A stretch of 64,000 nucleotides of DNA from Candidatus Kryptoniota bacterium. Lineage in GTDB: Bacteria; Bacteroidota; Ignavibacteria; Kryptoniales; JAKASW01. Of the stretch, positions 25,208 through 36,049 are shown piece after piece; the stretch's first letter is position 1, and every line of letters starts with the position of its first letter. The stretch is taken from assembly GCA_036567965.1 (NCBI GenBank), contig DATCTN010000026.1, forward strand, positions 62,001-126,000, read 5' to 3'. A model generated the notes under the pieces. It worked only from the letters and a program-made list of their open reading frames with translations, made no database searches and had not been told where the DNA came from. The position numbers and the translations under genes are program-made.

Positions 25208-27982
25208 ATGAAGATGTCAATGCTTCGTTTTAGATACCTCGCTCATAATCAGTTGATAGCAATTCTCTTATTCGCATGCGTGATAAATGCAGCCTTCGCT
25301 TCGACTCCTTACAAGTGGAAGAGTGTAATCGCGGGCGGGGGAGGATTTGTGCCGGGTATAATCTATCACCCCACCGCCAGAGGACTGGCGTACGCGAGGA
25401 CCGATATAGGCGGCGCGTACAGATGGGACAACTCAACCAGTCAGTGGATTCCGTTGACAGACATGATGACGCGGAATAATTCTGACTACATGGGGATTCT
25501 CTCGATCGCGGTCGATCGGAGCGACACAAACCGTGTTTACATGGAGTGCGGGAAGTACACCCAATCCTGGGCCGGAACAGGCGCGGTTCTGTCTTCGACG
25601 GACCAGGGAAACTCGTGGTCCATCAATCCGATACCGGTCAAGATAGGTGGAAACGAGGACGGCCGCGGCGCCGGGGAGCGATTGCAGGTTGACCCCAACG
25701 CCGACTCAATTCTATTTATGGGAACGACAAAGGATGGTCTTTGGAAATCTACCGACTTCGCAGCTACTTGGACGAAAGATACTGCATTCGGCGCGGCAAA
25801 TGTCGACTTCGTTTTGTTTGATCCGACAAGTTCGACACCGGGAGACGCGACGCAGCGGCTCTTCGTAGGTGTCGTCAACACAGGAGGTCAAAGTCTCTAT
25901 CGCAGCGACGATGGCGGTGGGTCATTTACTCTTGTGGCGGGACAACCGTCAGGCGTCATGGCAATAAGGGCGGACATCGCCGACTCAATGCTGTACGTTA
26001 CATTCGCGAACTACCAGGGACCGAATAGCGCAACGTCAGGCTCCGTTTGGAAATACAATGTCAACAGCGGTGCATGGACAAACATATCTCCGTCCTCCGG
26101 CTCATATGGATTCAGCGGGATATCGGTCTATCAGCGAAATCCGAATTACATAATAGTCAGTACTCTCGACAGGTGGTCGCCGATGGATGAAGTTTACTTG
26201 TCGACTAACGGAGGTGCGAGCTGGTCGGGCCGTCTCGTCGGTATGAACCTCGACCACAGTTTTGCACCATACACCTCGACGGTCAACCCACATTGGCTCG
26301 CAGCGCTCGTAATGGATCCTTTCGATTCCAGCAAGGGAATGTTCGGGACCGGTTTCGGCATCTGGGCTTGCGACAATTTGTTCGCGTCGACTCCAACCTG
26401 GTTTTTCAAGGATAAGAATCTTGAAGAAACGGTCCCGATGCAGATTATCAGCCCAACATTTACTAACCTGATGTCCGCGATGGGAGATTACGATGGGTTC
26501 CGCCACGATAATCTCGATGCGTCGCCTGCTCAAGGAAGATACAATCCTCCCAAAGGGACGACTCTCTCAATCGCCAGTGCAGGACTTGTGCCCTCCAAAG
26601 TTGTGAAGGCTTACAACTCTTCCCCTTACGGCGCGTACTCGACCGACGGCGGTTCAAGCTGGCACGATTTCACAGGCAGCCGCGGCTCACCTGCTTATCC
26701 GACGGGCGCGAACGGGGGAGGGACTTGGTCGATAGCTATTTCATCCGACGGCAATACGATCGTGTGGGGACCGAGCGGCGTCTCGTCGCTTTATTACTCG
26801 ACAAATTTCGGAAAGAGTTGGTCGAAGAGCCTCAACATTTCCAGTGCTCCACCTCCGGTGGCCGACAGGATGAATCCCGAGAAGTTCTATGCGTTCGACT
26901 ATTCTCTCGGTAAGATTTCCGTGTCAATCAACGGAGCCGAGACTTTTTTCCAGGGTGCTACAGGACTCCCCACCACATCGTCGATGGAAGATGATCACCT
27001 AAGCGCTGTGCCGGGGCGGGAAGGAGACGTGTGGATTTGCTGCGGCGACAACGGCCTCTTCCACTCCACGAATTCTGGTACGTCGGTGACACAGATTACA
27101 AGCGTGACCGCTGCTTATAAGGTCGGCTTCGGAAAGCCATTAGTTGCAGGAGAGTATCCGGCAATTTATATCAACGGGGTGGTCGGCGGCGTACTCGGCA
27201 TCTACCGGTCCGATGACTCAAGTGCAACATGGGTGAGGATTAACGACGATGAACATCAGTTCGGTTGGGTCCATCAGGTAACCGGCGACATGCGTGTGTA
27301 CGGCCGGTGTTACGTGTCTGCCGAAGGACGCGGCATCCAGTACGGCGAGCCGGTCGGCAGCGACACGACGGATAACCCCTCGAGTTTCAGAATCATGAAC
27401 ACTCCGACAGACAGCTTGAAGCATTTTTATCAAAACATTTCTGTCTCGCTTTCGAAGGCCACCGATCCTGAAAGCAACCCGTTGACGTATATACTTCATT
27501 TTTTTGGCCCGGGTGTGGACACCACCTGCGTGTCCCCTGATACCGCTGTCGTCTTCTCGGTGGGAAATATTCTTCCATCAAGCGCGTATGTGATCACCGG
27601 ATTCGTGACAAATGGATTCGACACCACGGCGACATCGAACAGCGCTCTCCTTTACAGTTCCTCTTTGATTACTGGCGTCGTCGGAAATGCGTCCGGACTA
27701 CCGTTGTCATTCGGTCTTTACCAGAATTATCCGAATCCGTTCAACCCATCGACCACAATAAAATTCGATATAAGCCGTCCGTCGTCGGTGCTGATCCAGG
27801 TATATAACGTGATTGGAGAACGGGTATTCCAGATGAGTTACCGGAACCTGAACGCGGGTAGCTATGAGAAGGATCTCAACCTCGATTCGTACGCGAGCGG
27901 CGTCTACTTCTGCAGGCTGGAGGCAATAGACAAGCTCGGCGACATTTTCACTTTTATGAAGAAGATGCTATTGCTGAAATAG
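25208..27982 (+). CDS. GH74 xyloglucanase, T9SS-secreted
   Basis: The 924-residue enzyme has a signal peptide (to about residue 32), then the GH74 opening [39 protein letters not shown], which includes the catalytic base Asp (D66). The second catalytic Asp is in the conserved [11 protein letters not shown] block (near 427). Two seven-bladed propellers with Asp boxes ([25 protein letters not shown]) form the cleft that holds xyloglucan. GH74 enzymes cut the beta-1,4-glucan backbone of xyloglucan with inversion. A fibronectin-like linker and a T9SS sorting domain ([11 protein letters not shown], ending KKMLLLK) follow, giving secretion. GGAGG lies 13 bases upstream of the ATG. The next gene starts 24 bases downstream. 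Confidence 0.93.
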   Translation: MKMSMLRFRYLAHNQLIAILLFACVINAAFASTPYKWKSVIAGGGGFVPGIIYHPTARGLAYARTDIGGAYRWDNSTSQWIPLTDMMTRNNSDYMGILSIAVDRSDTNRVYMECGKYTQSWAGTGAVLSSTDQGNSWSINPIPVKIGGNEDGRGAGERLQVDPNADSILFMGTTKDGLWKSTDFAATWTKDTAFGAANVDFVLFDPTSSTPGDATQRLFVGVVNTGGQSLYRSDDGGGSFTLVAGQPSGVMAIRADIADSMLYVTFANYQGPNSATSGSVWKYNVNSGAWTNISPSSGSYGFSGISVYQRNPNYIIVSTLDRWSPMDEVYLSTNGGASWSGRLVGMNLDHSFAPYTSTVNPHWLAALVMDPFDSSKGMFGTGFGIWACDNLFASTPTWFFKDKNLEETVPMQIISPTFTNLMSAMGDYDGFRHDNLDASPAQGRYNPPKGTTLSIASAGLVPSKVVKAYNSSPYGAYSTDGGSSWHDFTGSRGSPAYPTGANGGGTWSIAISSDGNTIVWGPSGVSSLYYSTNFGKSWSKSLNISSAPPPVADRMNPEKFYAFDYSLGKISVSINGAETFFQGATGLPTTSSMEDDHLSAVPGREGDVWICCGDNGLFHSTNSGTSVTQITSVTAAYKVGFGKPLVAGEYPAIYINGVVGGVLGIYRSDDSSATWVRINDDEHQFGWVHQVTGDMRVYGRCYVSAEGRGIQYGEPVGSDTTDNPSSFRIMNTPTDSLKHFYQNISVSLSKATDPESNPLTYILHFFGPGVDTTCVSPDTAVVFSVGNILPSSAYVITGFVTNGFDTTATSNSALLYSSSLITGVVGNASGLPLSFGLYQNYPNPFNPSTTIKFDISRPSSVLIQVYNVIGERVFQMSYRNLNAGSYEKDLNLDSYASGVYFCRLEAIDKLGDIFTFMKKMLLLK

Positions 27983-28006
27983 GATGTCAATAATGAGGAG
28001 TATCGG

Positions 28007-30151
28007 TTGACCGTGCCAAGCGGCTCTCGTTTTCTCAAACATGAGCTCGACGTGATTGGATCAGTTTTTCGATATGCGACGATCTTGATCTCGCTCTTCG
28101 GGACCGGCGGTGCATCGGCCCAATGGGTCCAGTCCGGCAGCTCTTCCTTCGGTTCGGTGACGGCATTCGCTTTCGTCGGCACTAATATCTTTGCGGGGAC
28201 CGACAATGGGGGAATCTTCGTTTCAGGCGACGGCGGCGCGAGCTGGAAGCCGGAGAACACTGCATTCGGAAACGCGGCAGTAACTTCAATAGTCTATTGG
28301 CAAACGCAACTCTTTGCCGCGACTTTCGGAGGAGGAATATTTTTTTCCTCGGATGACGGGGCGTCGTGGGAATCGTCTGAGTTCTCCCACCCATACGTTC
28401 AGTGCCTTGCAGTTAGCGGGACCAACATCTTCGTCGGCACGTGGAGCAGCGGTGCCTATGTGTCGACTGACACCGGCCGCACATGGGCAGCCATAAACAA
28501 GGGATTGCCAGTTTACAACGGTGGAGGGTTGCCGACAGTAAACGCGTTCGCAGTCGACGGGTCGTCCATCTACACCGGCACAGACGGCGGCGTTTATGTA
28601 TCAACCAATAACGGCGCGAACTGGGACAGCGCCAACACTCACATGACAAACGTGTTCGTCACTTCATTAGCGGCAAACGGAACGAATCTTTACGCCGGTA
28701 CCTTTCACGGAATCTATCTCTCCTCTGACAACGGAGGCAACTGGACAATATTGAGTAACGGCGCTCCCGATACCGTAATTGAGTCTATTGCGGTGGGATC
28801 GTCGGGCGTAATCGCGGCTACCGACGACGGATTATGTCTCTCGACCGACAACGGTTCGAGCTGGTCGACGTTGCGGCTCGGTCTGGCCAATCCTTTTTTT
28901 GGTTGTGTCGCCGCGAACGGGAGTGAAGCCATCGCCGGTGCGGGAGACGCCGGCACATTCTTCTCCACCAGCGGTGGGCTAACATGGGTTGCATTGAGTT
29001 CAGCGCTGCCTGCTTCAGAAGTGATGACCCTTGCGGTTGATGGCTCCCAACTGCTCGCTGGAACCGACGCTGGCATATTCGTTTCGTCCGATAGCGGAGC
29101 TTCATGGTCACCGTCCAACGTGAATCTGCCCGCCACTACTGTCGATGCATTCGCCGTGAACGCAGGCGACATCCTGGCTGGTACCGCCGGAAATGGCGTG
29201 TTTCTCTCTACTGACAACGGGTCAACATGGAACGCGGCGGACACCGGACTCACAAGTCCAAACATCTCGTCATTGGCGTTACTCCCGTCGTCCGGCGGGA
29301 CCATTCTTGCAGGCACTCCAGCAGGTGTTTTTCTAACAACGAATAACGGAGCAACGTGGACGGCTTCCGACAGCGGTCTCCCTTCAAGCAGAGCAATCAT
29401 TGGCATCTGGGCGGCGGGAGGGAAGACGTTTGCTTCAATCGCGACCGGACTATTTGTATCCACGGACAGCGGTGCCATTTGGAACAGTTACTGGACAAAC
29501 CCTGGCGTGACGGATTTTGATGAGGCGAACTCAAACGTCTTCGTCGTCTCAAATTCCGCAATCTTTGAAACTACAGATGGCGGAACGGACTGGATTCAAT
29601 CGGACAGCGGGTTCACAAGTAACAATATTGTCACTTTCGCTTCCCTCAATCATGGTCTTTTTGCCGGCACTAACGACGGTAACGTATTCGTCTCGACTGA
29701 CGTGGGCGTGAGCTGGCAGCATCTTGGGACCGGGCTTCCGGTTTCCAGCGTCATCTCAATCGCACCGTTCGGAAATTACCTTTTCGCCGGCACAAGCGGG
29801 AACGGCGTATGGAAATTGAATATTCCTGATTCAATAACTCCCGTCAGAGCAAGCCCGCCGCCAGTTGCCAAACAGTTTTATCTCGAACAGAATTATCCGA
29901 ATCCATTCAATCCGGCCACTACTATTGGGTACGCTGTTCCTCGCGCCGGCCACGTGCTGCTTCAGGTGTTTGATGTCCAAGGACGAAATGTCGAGACGCT
30001 TGTAGACAGGAACCAGGACGCGGGGCCATATATCGTGACATTTTACGGGACCAGATTTGCCTCAGGCATCTATTTCTACAGAATCACTCTGAAGGTCACC
30101 GCGACGGGTGAACTAATCTCCGCAGTTAAGAAGATGTTAGTTCTGAAATGA
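28007..30151 (+). CDS. Secreted 13-Asp-box beta-propeller protein with T9SS sorting domain
   Basis: The start is a TTG at 28007, with GAGGAG 6 bases upstream; a GTG at 28013 is an alternative. A signal peptide follows (RYATILISLFGTGGASAQ). The body is an almost pure array of about 13 Asp-box repeats at about 43-residue spacing (SGDGGASW, SSDDGASW, STDTGRTW, STNNGANW, SSDNGGNW and so on), each with an AGT-x-x-GIFVSTDNG-type strand. This is enough for two seven-bladed propellers. The C-terminus is a T9SS sorting domain ([12 protein letters not shown], ending KKMLVLK). It lies 24 bases after the GH74 gene and probably shares its transcript. The GH74 catalytic blocks are absent, so a xyloglucan-binding partner is more likely than a second hydrolase. 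Confidence 0.85.
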   Translation: MTVPSGSRFLKHELDVIGSVFRYATILISLFGTGGASAQWVQSGSSSFGSVTAFAFVGTNIFAGTDNGGIFVSGDGGASWKPENTAFGNAAVTSIVYWQTQLFAATFGGGIFFSSDDGASWESSEFSHPYVQCLAVSGTNIFVGTWSSGAYVSTDTGRTWAAINKGLPVYNGGGLPTVNAFAVDGSSIYTGTDGGVYVSTNNGANWDSANTHMTNVFVTSLAANGTNLYAGTFHGIYLSSDNGGNWTILSNGAPDTVIESIAVGSSGVIAATDDGLCLSTDNGSSWSTLRLGLANPFFGCVAANGSEAIAGAGDAGTFFSTSGGLTWVALSSALPASEVMTLAVDGSQLLAGTDAGIFVSSDSGASWSPSNVNLPATTVDAFAVNAGDILAGTAGNGVFLSTDNGSTWNAADTGLTSPNISSLALLPSSGGTILAGTPAGVFLTTNNGATWTASDSGLPSSRAIIGIWAAGGKTFASIATGLFVSTDSGAIWNSYWTNPGVTDFDEANSNVFVVSNSAIFETTDGGTDWIQSDSGFTSNNIVTFASLNHGLFAGTNDGNVFVSTDVGVSWQHLGTGLPVSSVISIAPFGNYLFAGTSGNGVWKLNIPDSITPVRASPPPVAKQFYLEQNYPNPFNPATTIGYAVPRAGHVLLQVFDVQGRNVETLVDRNQDAGPYIVTFYGTRFASGIYFYRITLKVTATGELISAVKKMLVLK

Positions 30152-30383
30152 TCCCTGATGTGAGTTGATTGTTGAATTGGCTGACACGACTCTTCTCGCG
30201 TGGATTTGATGAGCCAGAAAATGGGGACCGAGTATTTTCGTGTTGCTAAATTTGCTTTATGCGCCTTTGGTATTATATCATCTTTCTTTTTCCTTCCGGA
30301 CACGATTCTAATTTCCCGAATCAAGTCTTATCTTAGTTCTCATCGAGCTTTTCCTATTCCATCAAAAGCCTGAAAGGAGTTCC

Positions 30384-31985
30384 ATGATGAAAACCCTTTT
30401 TACGTGCATGTTTGTTCTCGCTGTAACGAACCCGACCTCGTTCGGTCAATCAGTTAGTTATGATTCCGCATCTGTCGCGAAGTTGATAGCGGCGGAGCAG
30501 GACAGTTCCCGCGTAATGGAGATATTGAGTTACATATCAGACGTCTATGGCCCGCGACTCACGTGGTCTCCTGCGTTCAAAAACGCCGCGGAGTGGGCAA
30601 TGGATGAGATGCGAGCGTTCGGACTTTCAAATGTCCATCTTGAAAGCTGGACGCCGGTGGGCAAAGGTTGGGAGCTGAAAGGTTATTCCGCAAACGTGGT
30701 CGACAAGCAAGTGTTTCCTCTTATTTCATATCCGAAGGCGTGGTCACCGGGAGTCGATGAGACTGGCGACATCGTATACCTCAATGTCTCAAACCTCGAT
30801 GAGCTTCAGAGCTTCAAGGGAAAACTGAAAGGGAAGTTTGTCATGATTGACAAGCCCAGGGAACTGAGTCCGCGTTTCCAGCCGCTTGCAACGAGGATAC
30901 CCGACTCAACCTTGCTTAAGCTGGCCAACGCTGCGCCCGAGACAAGGAGATTTCGATTCGAGATGTCTCCTGAGATGCGTGCCAGGATAAAACTGAATTC
31001 TGAAGAGCTGCAAATGTGCAAGGATGAGGGAGCAGCGGCTGTACTCACAGAAGCGGCCGGCGATGATGGAAATGTATTCGTCCAGCAGGCATCGGTCCCT
31101 GTCGATCCCGATGTGCCCTACGACCAACGGCCGAATGTTTGGACCCCGGATGGTCCGAAGATCGTTCCCCAGATTGCCGTTGGGGCTGAACACTACAACC
31201 GCCTCGTGAGAATGATCCAGAAAGGTGAACATCCACAACTAGAAATGAATCTGCAAGTTGAATTCACAAAGGCTGATTCGGGATACGATATTGTCGGTGA
31301 AATTCCAGGATCAGATTTGAAGGACCAGGTTGTGATGATCGGTGCTCACTTCGATTGCTGGCAGGGCGCTACGGGTGCGACGGATAATGGTACGGGCTCG
31401 GCAGTGTGCCTCGAAGCAATGAGAACCATTAATGCAATCGGGCTTCACCCGCGAAGGACAATTAGAATCGCGTTGTGGGGAGGTGAGGAGGAAGGCTTGT
31501 TCGGTTCACACGCTTACGTTGAGCATCATTTCGGGACAAGAGGAGGCACCTGGTTCGCGCCTGAAGGACCGGCAGTAATGAAACCCGAATCGGAAAAGTT
31601 CCAGGTGTACTTCAACGATGATAACGGAGCGGGAAAATTCAGAGGAATTTATCTCCAGGGAAATGAGGCCGCGAGAACGATTTTCAGGAATTGGCTTGAG
31701 CCGTTTCAGTCAATGGGTGCCTCTACCATTTCGCTGAACAATACCGGCGGCACCGATCACCTCTCGTTCGATGCAGTCGGACTTCCCGGGTTCCAATTCA
31801 TCCAGGATCCTATCGACTACGGAACGATCACGCATCATTCAATAATGGACCTGTACGACAGGGCGCCGGCAGATGATCTCAAGCAATCGGCGACCATGAT
31901 GGCTGCTTTTGCATATGATGCCTCCATGATGGACGGCCAATTCCCGAGGAAATCCATCGATGCCTCGCAGTCCGGTAGAAGATAG
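30384..31985 (+). CDS. M28 family zinc aminopeptidase, exported
   Basis: The 533-residue protein has a signal peptide (MMKTLFTCMFVLAVTNPTSFG). A protease-associated-like insertion lies at about residues 110-240, and the M28 catalytic domain follows. Zinc ligands and catalytic residues are recognisable: GAHFDCWQGATGATDNGTG (His and Asp), WGGEEEGLFGS (catalytic Glu and Glu ligand), GGTDHLSFD (Asp) and ITHHSIMD (His). These enzymes remove N-terminal residues from peptides in the periplasm or outside the cell. AAGGAG precedes two consecutive ATGs (30384, 30387). It is a single gene with a strong terminator after it. Confidence 0.9.
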   Translation: MMKTLFTCMFVLAVTNPTSFGQSVSYDSASVAKLIAAEQDSSRVMEILSYISDVYGPRLTWSPAFKNAAEWAMDEMRAFGLSNVHLESWTPVGKGWELKGYSANVVDKQVFPLISYPKAWSPGVDETGDIVYLNVSNLDELQSFKGKLKGKFVMIDKPRELSPRFQPLATRIPDSTLLKLANAAPETRRFRFEMSPEMRARIKLNSEELQMCKDEGAAAVLTEAAGDDGNVFVQQASVPVDPDVPYDQRPNVWTPDGPKIVPQIAVGAEHYNRLVRMIQKGEHPQLEMNLQVEFTKADSGYDIVGEIPGSDLKDQVVMIGAHFDCWQGATGATDNGTGSAVCLEAMRTINAIGLHPRRTIRIALWGGEEEGLFGSHAYVEHHFGTRGGTWFAPEGPAVMKPESEKFQVYFNDDNGAGKFRGIYLQGNEAARTIFRNWLEPFQSMGASTISLNNTGGTDHLSFDAVGLPGFQFIQDPIDYGTITHHSIMDLYDRAPADDLKQSATMMAAFAYDASMMDGQFPRKSIDASQSGRR

Positions 31986-32013
31986 GGAACACATCCGATA
32001 ATTTAGGGGAACG

Positions 32014-32040
32014 GGGCAGGCATCGCCTGCCCTTTCTTCT
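32014..32040 (+). terminator. Rho-independent terminator after M28 gene
   Basis: GGGCAGGC pairs perfectly with GCCTGCCC around a 3-base loop, followed by TTTCTTCT. Confidence 0.8.
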
Positions 32041-32217
32041 AAGCAGCTCACCCGATTGGCGTGGGCAGGACCTGCATGCAACCATTTGACGCCTCACCAA
32101 GAAACCACTTGAAAAGCTAACGCGCGAAGTGTAATCTCTTCTGTCAAACGTGGCGGCCCAGCCGAAACTTATTCGGGTTGCTCATAAAATTTTCCCAACT
32201 TGCTTTCAGGAAACGCG

Positions 32218-33087
32218 ATGAAAGGAATCATTCTAGCAGGCGGCAGCGGCACGAGACTCTATCCTATCAGCAAAGTGATAAGCAAACAACTCCTCCCGGT
32301 CTATGACAAGCCGATGGTGTACTACCCTCTGTCAACACTCATGCTTGCAGGGATCAGGGATGTTCTTATTATTTCTACTCCTACCGATCTTTCGAGGTTT
32401 GAGGAGTTGCTCGGAAACGGGTCGAGATTCGGGATGAAATTTTCTTACTCGGAGCAGCCGCGGCCGGAGGGACTTGCCCAGGCGTTTATCATCGGCGAAA
32501 AGTTCATCGGTAAGGATAATGTCTGCCTCATACTCGGCGACAACATCTTTCACGGCCACGGACTCACAGGGCTTCTGAATCAGGCCGTAAGGTATGTCGA
32601 ATCGAAAAAGAAGGGCGTCATCTTCGGATATTATGTCAATGATCCAGAGCGTTACGGAGTCGTTGAACTTAACTCGAAGAAAGAGGTCGTATCCATCGAG
32701 GAGAAACCGAAATCTCCGAAAAGCAATTACGCCGTTGTCGGGTTATACTTCTATCCCAACTCCGTCGTGGATGTTGCCAGGCGTGTTAAGCCGTCGGCTC
32801 GCGGCGAACTGGAAATCACCAGCGTCAACCAGGAATTCCTTCAGAAGAAAAAGTTGAGGGTGGAGCTAATGGGACGCGGAATGGCTTGGCTGGATACCGG
32901 TACTCATGAAAGCATGATGGAGGCTTCACTTTTCATCCAGACGATCGAGAAGCGCCAGGGACTCAAGATCGCTTGCGTCGAAGAAATAGCCTTTCTTCAA
33001 AAGTGGATCTCGAGGACACAGCTGGAAGCCGCAGCTTCTGAGATGAATAATGATTATGGAAACTACCTAAGAACAGTTCTTGGATGA
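32218..33087 (+). CDS. rmlA: Glucose-1-phosphate thymidylyltransferase
   Basis: The ATG at 32218 (with CAGGAA upstream) is preferred to the TTG at 32200. The 289-residue protein is full length for RmlA. It has the nucleotidyltransferase signature [17 protein letters not shown], then [22 protein letters not shown] (metal-binding Asp), [25 protein letters not shown] and [10 protein letters not shown]. It makes dTDP-glucose from dTTP and glucose 1-phosphate, the first step to dTDP-rhamnose and related sugars. No rmlB, C or D is next to it; ugd and UDP-xylose synthase follow, so this is a nucleotide-sugar neighbourhood rather than an intact rhamnose operon. Confidence 0.93.
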   Translation: MKGIILAGGSGTRLYPISKVISKQLLPVYDKPMVYYPLSTLMLAGIRDVLIISTPTDLSRFEELLGNGSRFGMKFSYSEQPRPEGLAQAFIIGEKFIGKDNVCLILGDNIFHGHGLTGLLNQAVRYVESKKKGVIFGYYVNDPERYGVVELNSKKEVVSIEEKPKSPKSNYAVVGLYFYPNSVVDVARRVKPSARGELEITSVNQEFLQKKKLRVELMGRGMAWLDTGTHESMMEASLFIQTIEKRQGLKIACVEEIAFLQKWISRTQLEAAASEMNNDYGNYLRTVLG

Positions 33088-33393
33088 GCCGCTGAAAGAA
33101 TACGCGCCTCCGTCTCCTCTTTTCTTCTCCGTTAACGCTGACTTCATTCTTGAGGACGGATCCGATCTCCATGAATGTGTCTGATCGTCAAGGCCAACAG
33201 TCGTTCCGAAAATATTGTCACGAATTCCGTTTGTGCCCCGGCTGGAGCGTGGAATTTATTTGTCGTGCGTTGTATCTTTTAAAATCTTGATCCATAACCT
33301 CATCACAAACACTGCCGCTTCCGCAAATCCAGCCGCAAGCATCGCGGGGCGCGTGATCATTTCTCAAGATAAACTGCCAGGAATAATCTTAAG
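33088..33393. other. Intergenic region, 306 bp
   Basis: No convincing ORF, RNA gene or terminator was found. It separates rmlA from ugd and probably holds the ugd promoter. The short frame at 33215-33397 lacks any protein-like features. Confidence 0.4.
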
Positions 33394-34695
33394 ATGAAAA
33401 TCTCAGTTATTGGAACCGGATACGTCGGACTCGTAACGGGCACCTGTCTTGCCGAAACCGGGAATCAGGTGGTCTGCATGGATGTCGACTCGCGCAAGGT
33501 CGCGTGGCTGAAAAAAGGTAAATCACCCATTTACGAACCGAATCTCGATTCACTTCTCATTAAGAACATCGATGCGAAGAGACTTCTATTTTCAACCTCG
33601 CTTCGGGAAGCGGTGGAAGAAGCGGAGATCATATTCCTCTGTCTGCCGACGCCGCCGGGAGCTGATGGAGGCGCCGATCTCTCTCAAGTGCTTCAGGTGG
33701 CAGGCGATATCGCGAAGAGTACAAGCGGCCCTAAAATTATCGTCACTAAAAGCACGGTGCCCGTTGGCACGGGCGATAGGCTCCGCGACCTTTTCAAGAA
33801 ACATGGTAAGAATGATTTTATCGTGGCATCCAATCCGGAGTTCCTTAAGGAAGGGAATGCCATTCAGGACTTCATGTTCCCTGACAGGGTCGTAATAGGG
33901 GTTGAGGATCAGGCAGCGGAAAGAGTCCTGCGCGACGTTTACGAACCATTTGTCCGAACAGGCGCGCCTGTTCTCGTCATGGAGATTAGAAGCGCGGAGA
34001 TGGTCAAGTACGCGGCGAACGCGTTTCTGGCGACGCGCATCTCCTTCATGAATGAAATTTCGAGGCTCTGTGAAAAACTGGGCGCCGACATCGACAAGAT
34101 CAGGACAGCAATGGGCTATGATGCCAGGATAGGTCCGAAGTTTCTCTTCCCCGGAATTGGATGGGGCGGGAGCTGCTTCCCGAAAGACGTGAGAGCGCTC
34201 ATAAAGATGGGTGAAGAAACATCCGTCGGAACTCCTATCGTATCAGCCGTCAACGCCGTCAATGAAGAACAGAAGCGGGTCATTCCGCAGAAAATCAAGA
34301 AACATTTCGGTGAGAATCTGAAGGGGAAGAAGTTTGCCGTCTGGGGCCTTTCCTTTAAACCGAAAACGGATGACATGCGCGAAGCTCCGTCGGTAGTCCT
34401 GATAGAAAGTCTCCTCAAGAGTGGCGCTGAGATTTCCGCCTTTGATCCTGTCGCCGTTCAAAATGCGAAGGCGATATTCGGGAAGAAGATTACTTATGCA
34501 AAGGATCAATATTCCGCATTGAAAGGCGCAGACGCTCTGGTCCTCGTTACTGAATGGCAGGAATTCAGAGAGCCTGACTTTGCCAGGATGAAGGCCCTTA
34601 TGAAAGAGAGCGTACTGTTCGACGGCAGGAATATTTATAACGCCGACAGGACGAGAGCGCGCGGTTTCACATATTACGGGATCGGCAGGAAATAA
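33394..34695 (+). CDS. ugd: UDP-glucose 6-dehydrogenase
   Basis: The 433-residue protein starts with an NAD-binding Rossmann motif ([20 protein letters not shown]). It carries the catalytic Cys in GGSCFPKD (C261), plus [28 protein letters not shown] and [13 protein letters not shown], all typical of the UDP-glucose/GDP-mannose dehydrogenase family. It oxidises UDP-glucose to UDP-glucuronate with two NAD+. The next gene, 28 bases downstream, encodes an enzyme that would decarboxylate this product, so the pair makes UDP-xylose for surface polysaccharide. Confidence 0.95.
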   Translation: MKISVIGTGYVGLVTGTCLAETGNQVVCMDVDSRKVAWLKKGKSPIYEPNLDSLLIKNIDAKRLLFSTSLREAVEEAEIIFLCLPTPPGADGGADLSQVLQVAGDIAKSTSGPKIIVTKSTVPVGTGDRLRDLFKKHGKNDFIVASNPEFLKEGNAIQDFMFPDRVVIGVEDQAAERVLRDVYEPFVRTGAPVLVMEIRSAEMVKYAANAFLATRISFMNEISRLCEKLGADIDKIRTAMGYDARIGPKFLFPGIGWGGSCFPKDVRALIKMGEETSVGTPIVSAVNAVNEEQKRVIPQKIKKHFGENLKGKKFAVWGLSFKPKTDDMREAPSVVLIESLLKSGAEISAFDPVAVQNAKAIFGKKITYAKDQYSALKGADALVLVTEWQEFREPDFARMKALMKESVLFDGRNIYNADRTRARGFTYYGIGRK

Positions 34696-34723
34696 TGCCG
34701 GAAGAAACGACAGAGGAACACAA

Positions 34724-35668
34724 ATGTCCAGGGTATTGATCACAGGCGGAGCTGGTTTCATCGGATCACACTTGTGTGACAGGTTTCTCGCTGAAGGCGA
34801 CGATGTGGTATGCATGGACAACTTTCTCACTGGGAGCCCCGACAATATCGCGCATTTGATAGGCAACCCGCAATTCAGATTCATCCAGTACAACGTCACT
34901 GATTTTATTTACGTTGATGGACCCATAGATGCTGTCCTTCATTTCGCAAGTCCTGCCTCGCCGATCGATTATCTCAAACTCCCGATCCAAACGTTGAAAG
35001 TCGGTTCGCTCGGAACTCACAAGGCACTCGGGTTCGCAAAGGCAAAGGGCGCCCGTTTCCTCCTCGCGTCCACGAGCGAAGTTTACGGCGATCCGCTCAT
35101 GCATCCTCAGAGAGAGGAGTACTGGGGAAATGTAAATCCTATCGGCGTGCGCGGCGTTTACGACGAAGCGAAGAGATTCTCCGAAGCGATGACAATGGCT
35201 TACCACAGGTACCACGGACTGGATACCAGGATCGTCAGGATATTCAACACGTTCGGCCCGCGTATGCGGCTCGATGACGGACGTGTCCTTCCTGCGTTCG
35301 TCAAGCAGGCTCTCCTTGGCGAAGATCTCACAGCCTTCGGCGACGGCACCCAGACACGCAGCTTCTGCTATGTCGATGATCTTGTCGAAGGAATTGTTCG
35401 TCTTCTTCGTTCCGCCCATAATGAGCCGATCAATATCGGCAATCCCGACGAGATCACGATTCTCCAGTTCGCGAAAGAGATAATCGAGCTCACAGGGAGC
35501 AAGAGTAAAATAGTTTTCAAGCCGCTCCCCGAAGATGATCCGAAAGTAAGACAGCCGGATATCTCCAAAGCTAAGGGACTCCTCGGTTGGGAGCCGGGAA
35601 TACCGAGGAAGGAGGGCCTTAGGAGAACCATCGGCTACTTCAAAGAGAAACTCCGTCTTACTTCCTAA
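34724..35668 (+). CDS. UDP-glucuronate decarboxylase (UDP-xylose synthase)
   Basis: This is a 314-residue extended SDR. The NAD motif is [11 protein letters not shown], and the catalytic Tyr-Lys is in YDEAKR, the form typical of UXS enzymes. [22 protein letters not shown] and [16 protein letters not shown] are the UXS-specific blocks (YxxxP near DYLKLP, and an Arg for the carboxylate). It decarboxylates UDP-glucuronate through a 4-keto intermediate to UDP-xylose. AGAGGA precedes the ATG. It is almost certainly co-transcribed with ugd. Confidence 0.92.
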   Translation: MSRVLITGGAGFIGSHLCDRFLAEGDDVVCMDNFLTGSPDNIAHLIGNPQFRFIQYNVTDFIYVDGPIDAVLHFASPASPIDYLKLPIQTLKVGSLGTHKALGFAKAKGARFLLASTSEVYGDPLMHPQREEYWGNVNPIGVRGVYDEAKRFSEAMTMAYHRYHGLDTRIVRIFNTFGPRMRLDDGRVLPAFVKQALLGEDLTAFGDGTQTRSFCYVDDLVEGIVRLLRSAHNEPINIGNPDEITILQFAKEIIELTGSKSKIVFKPLPEDDPKVRQPDISKAKGLLGWEPGIPRKEGLRRTIGYFKEKLRLTS

Positions 35669-36049
35669 GAGAGTGTCGTAATTCATTCTTGAATCTGCGG
35701 GCTGTTTAATTCGACGAGTGTCTCCGCACGGTCACCTCGAATGTCAGTTCAAGTCATACGCCTTCATGATCGGCCCCGCTGCTCCACGAATGAACCGGGT
35801 CGCCACCGGTGTTTGAATGTTTTCATTGCGCTCTCGCGGATTCACCTGATTTCTTCAACACCCCTCGACGTCTTTAGCTACTAATGGCCGGAGCACAAGA
35901 TTTGGCTCGTTCGCCTAATTTATTTCAATATTTGACGTGAAAATCTAAATTAATTAACCGCCGAAATAAATTCTGTTGGATGTTGATTGCTTCGCGGTGG
36001 GGGCGGAAGTATAAGTATAGTGTAGAATTTCGTGTGGAGAACTTTTGAA
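35669..36049. other. Intergenic region before gltB, 381 bp
   Basis: No gene was recognised. The last 120 bases are AT-rich and should contain the gltB promoter, but no -35/-10 pair with normal spacing stands out. A GTG at 36032 could extend gltB by six codons. Confidence 0.4.
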
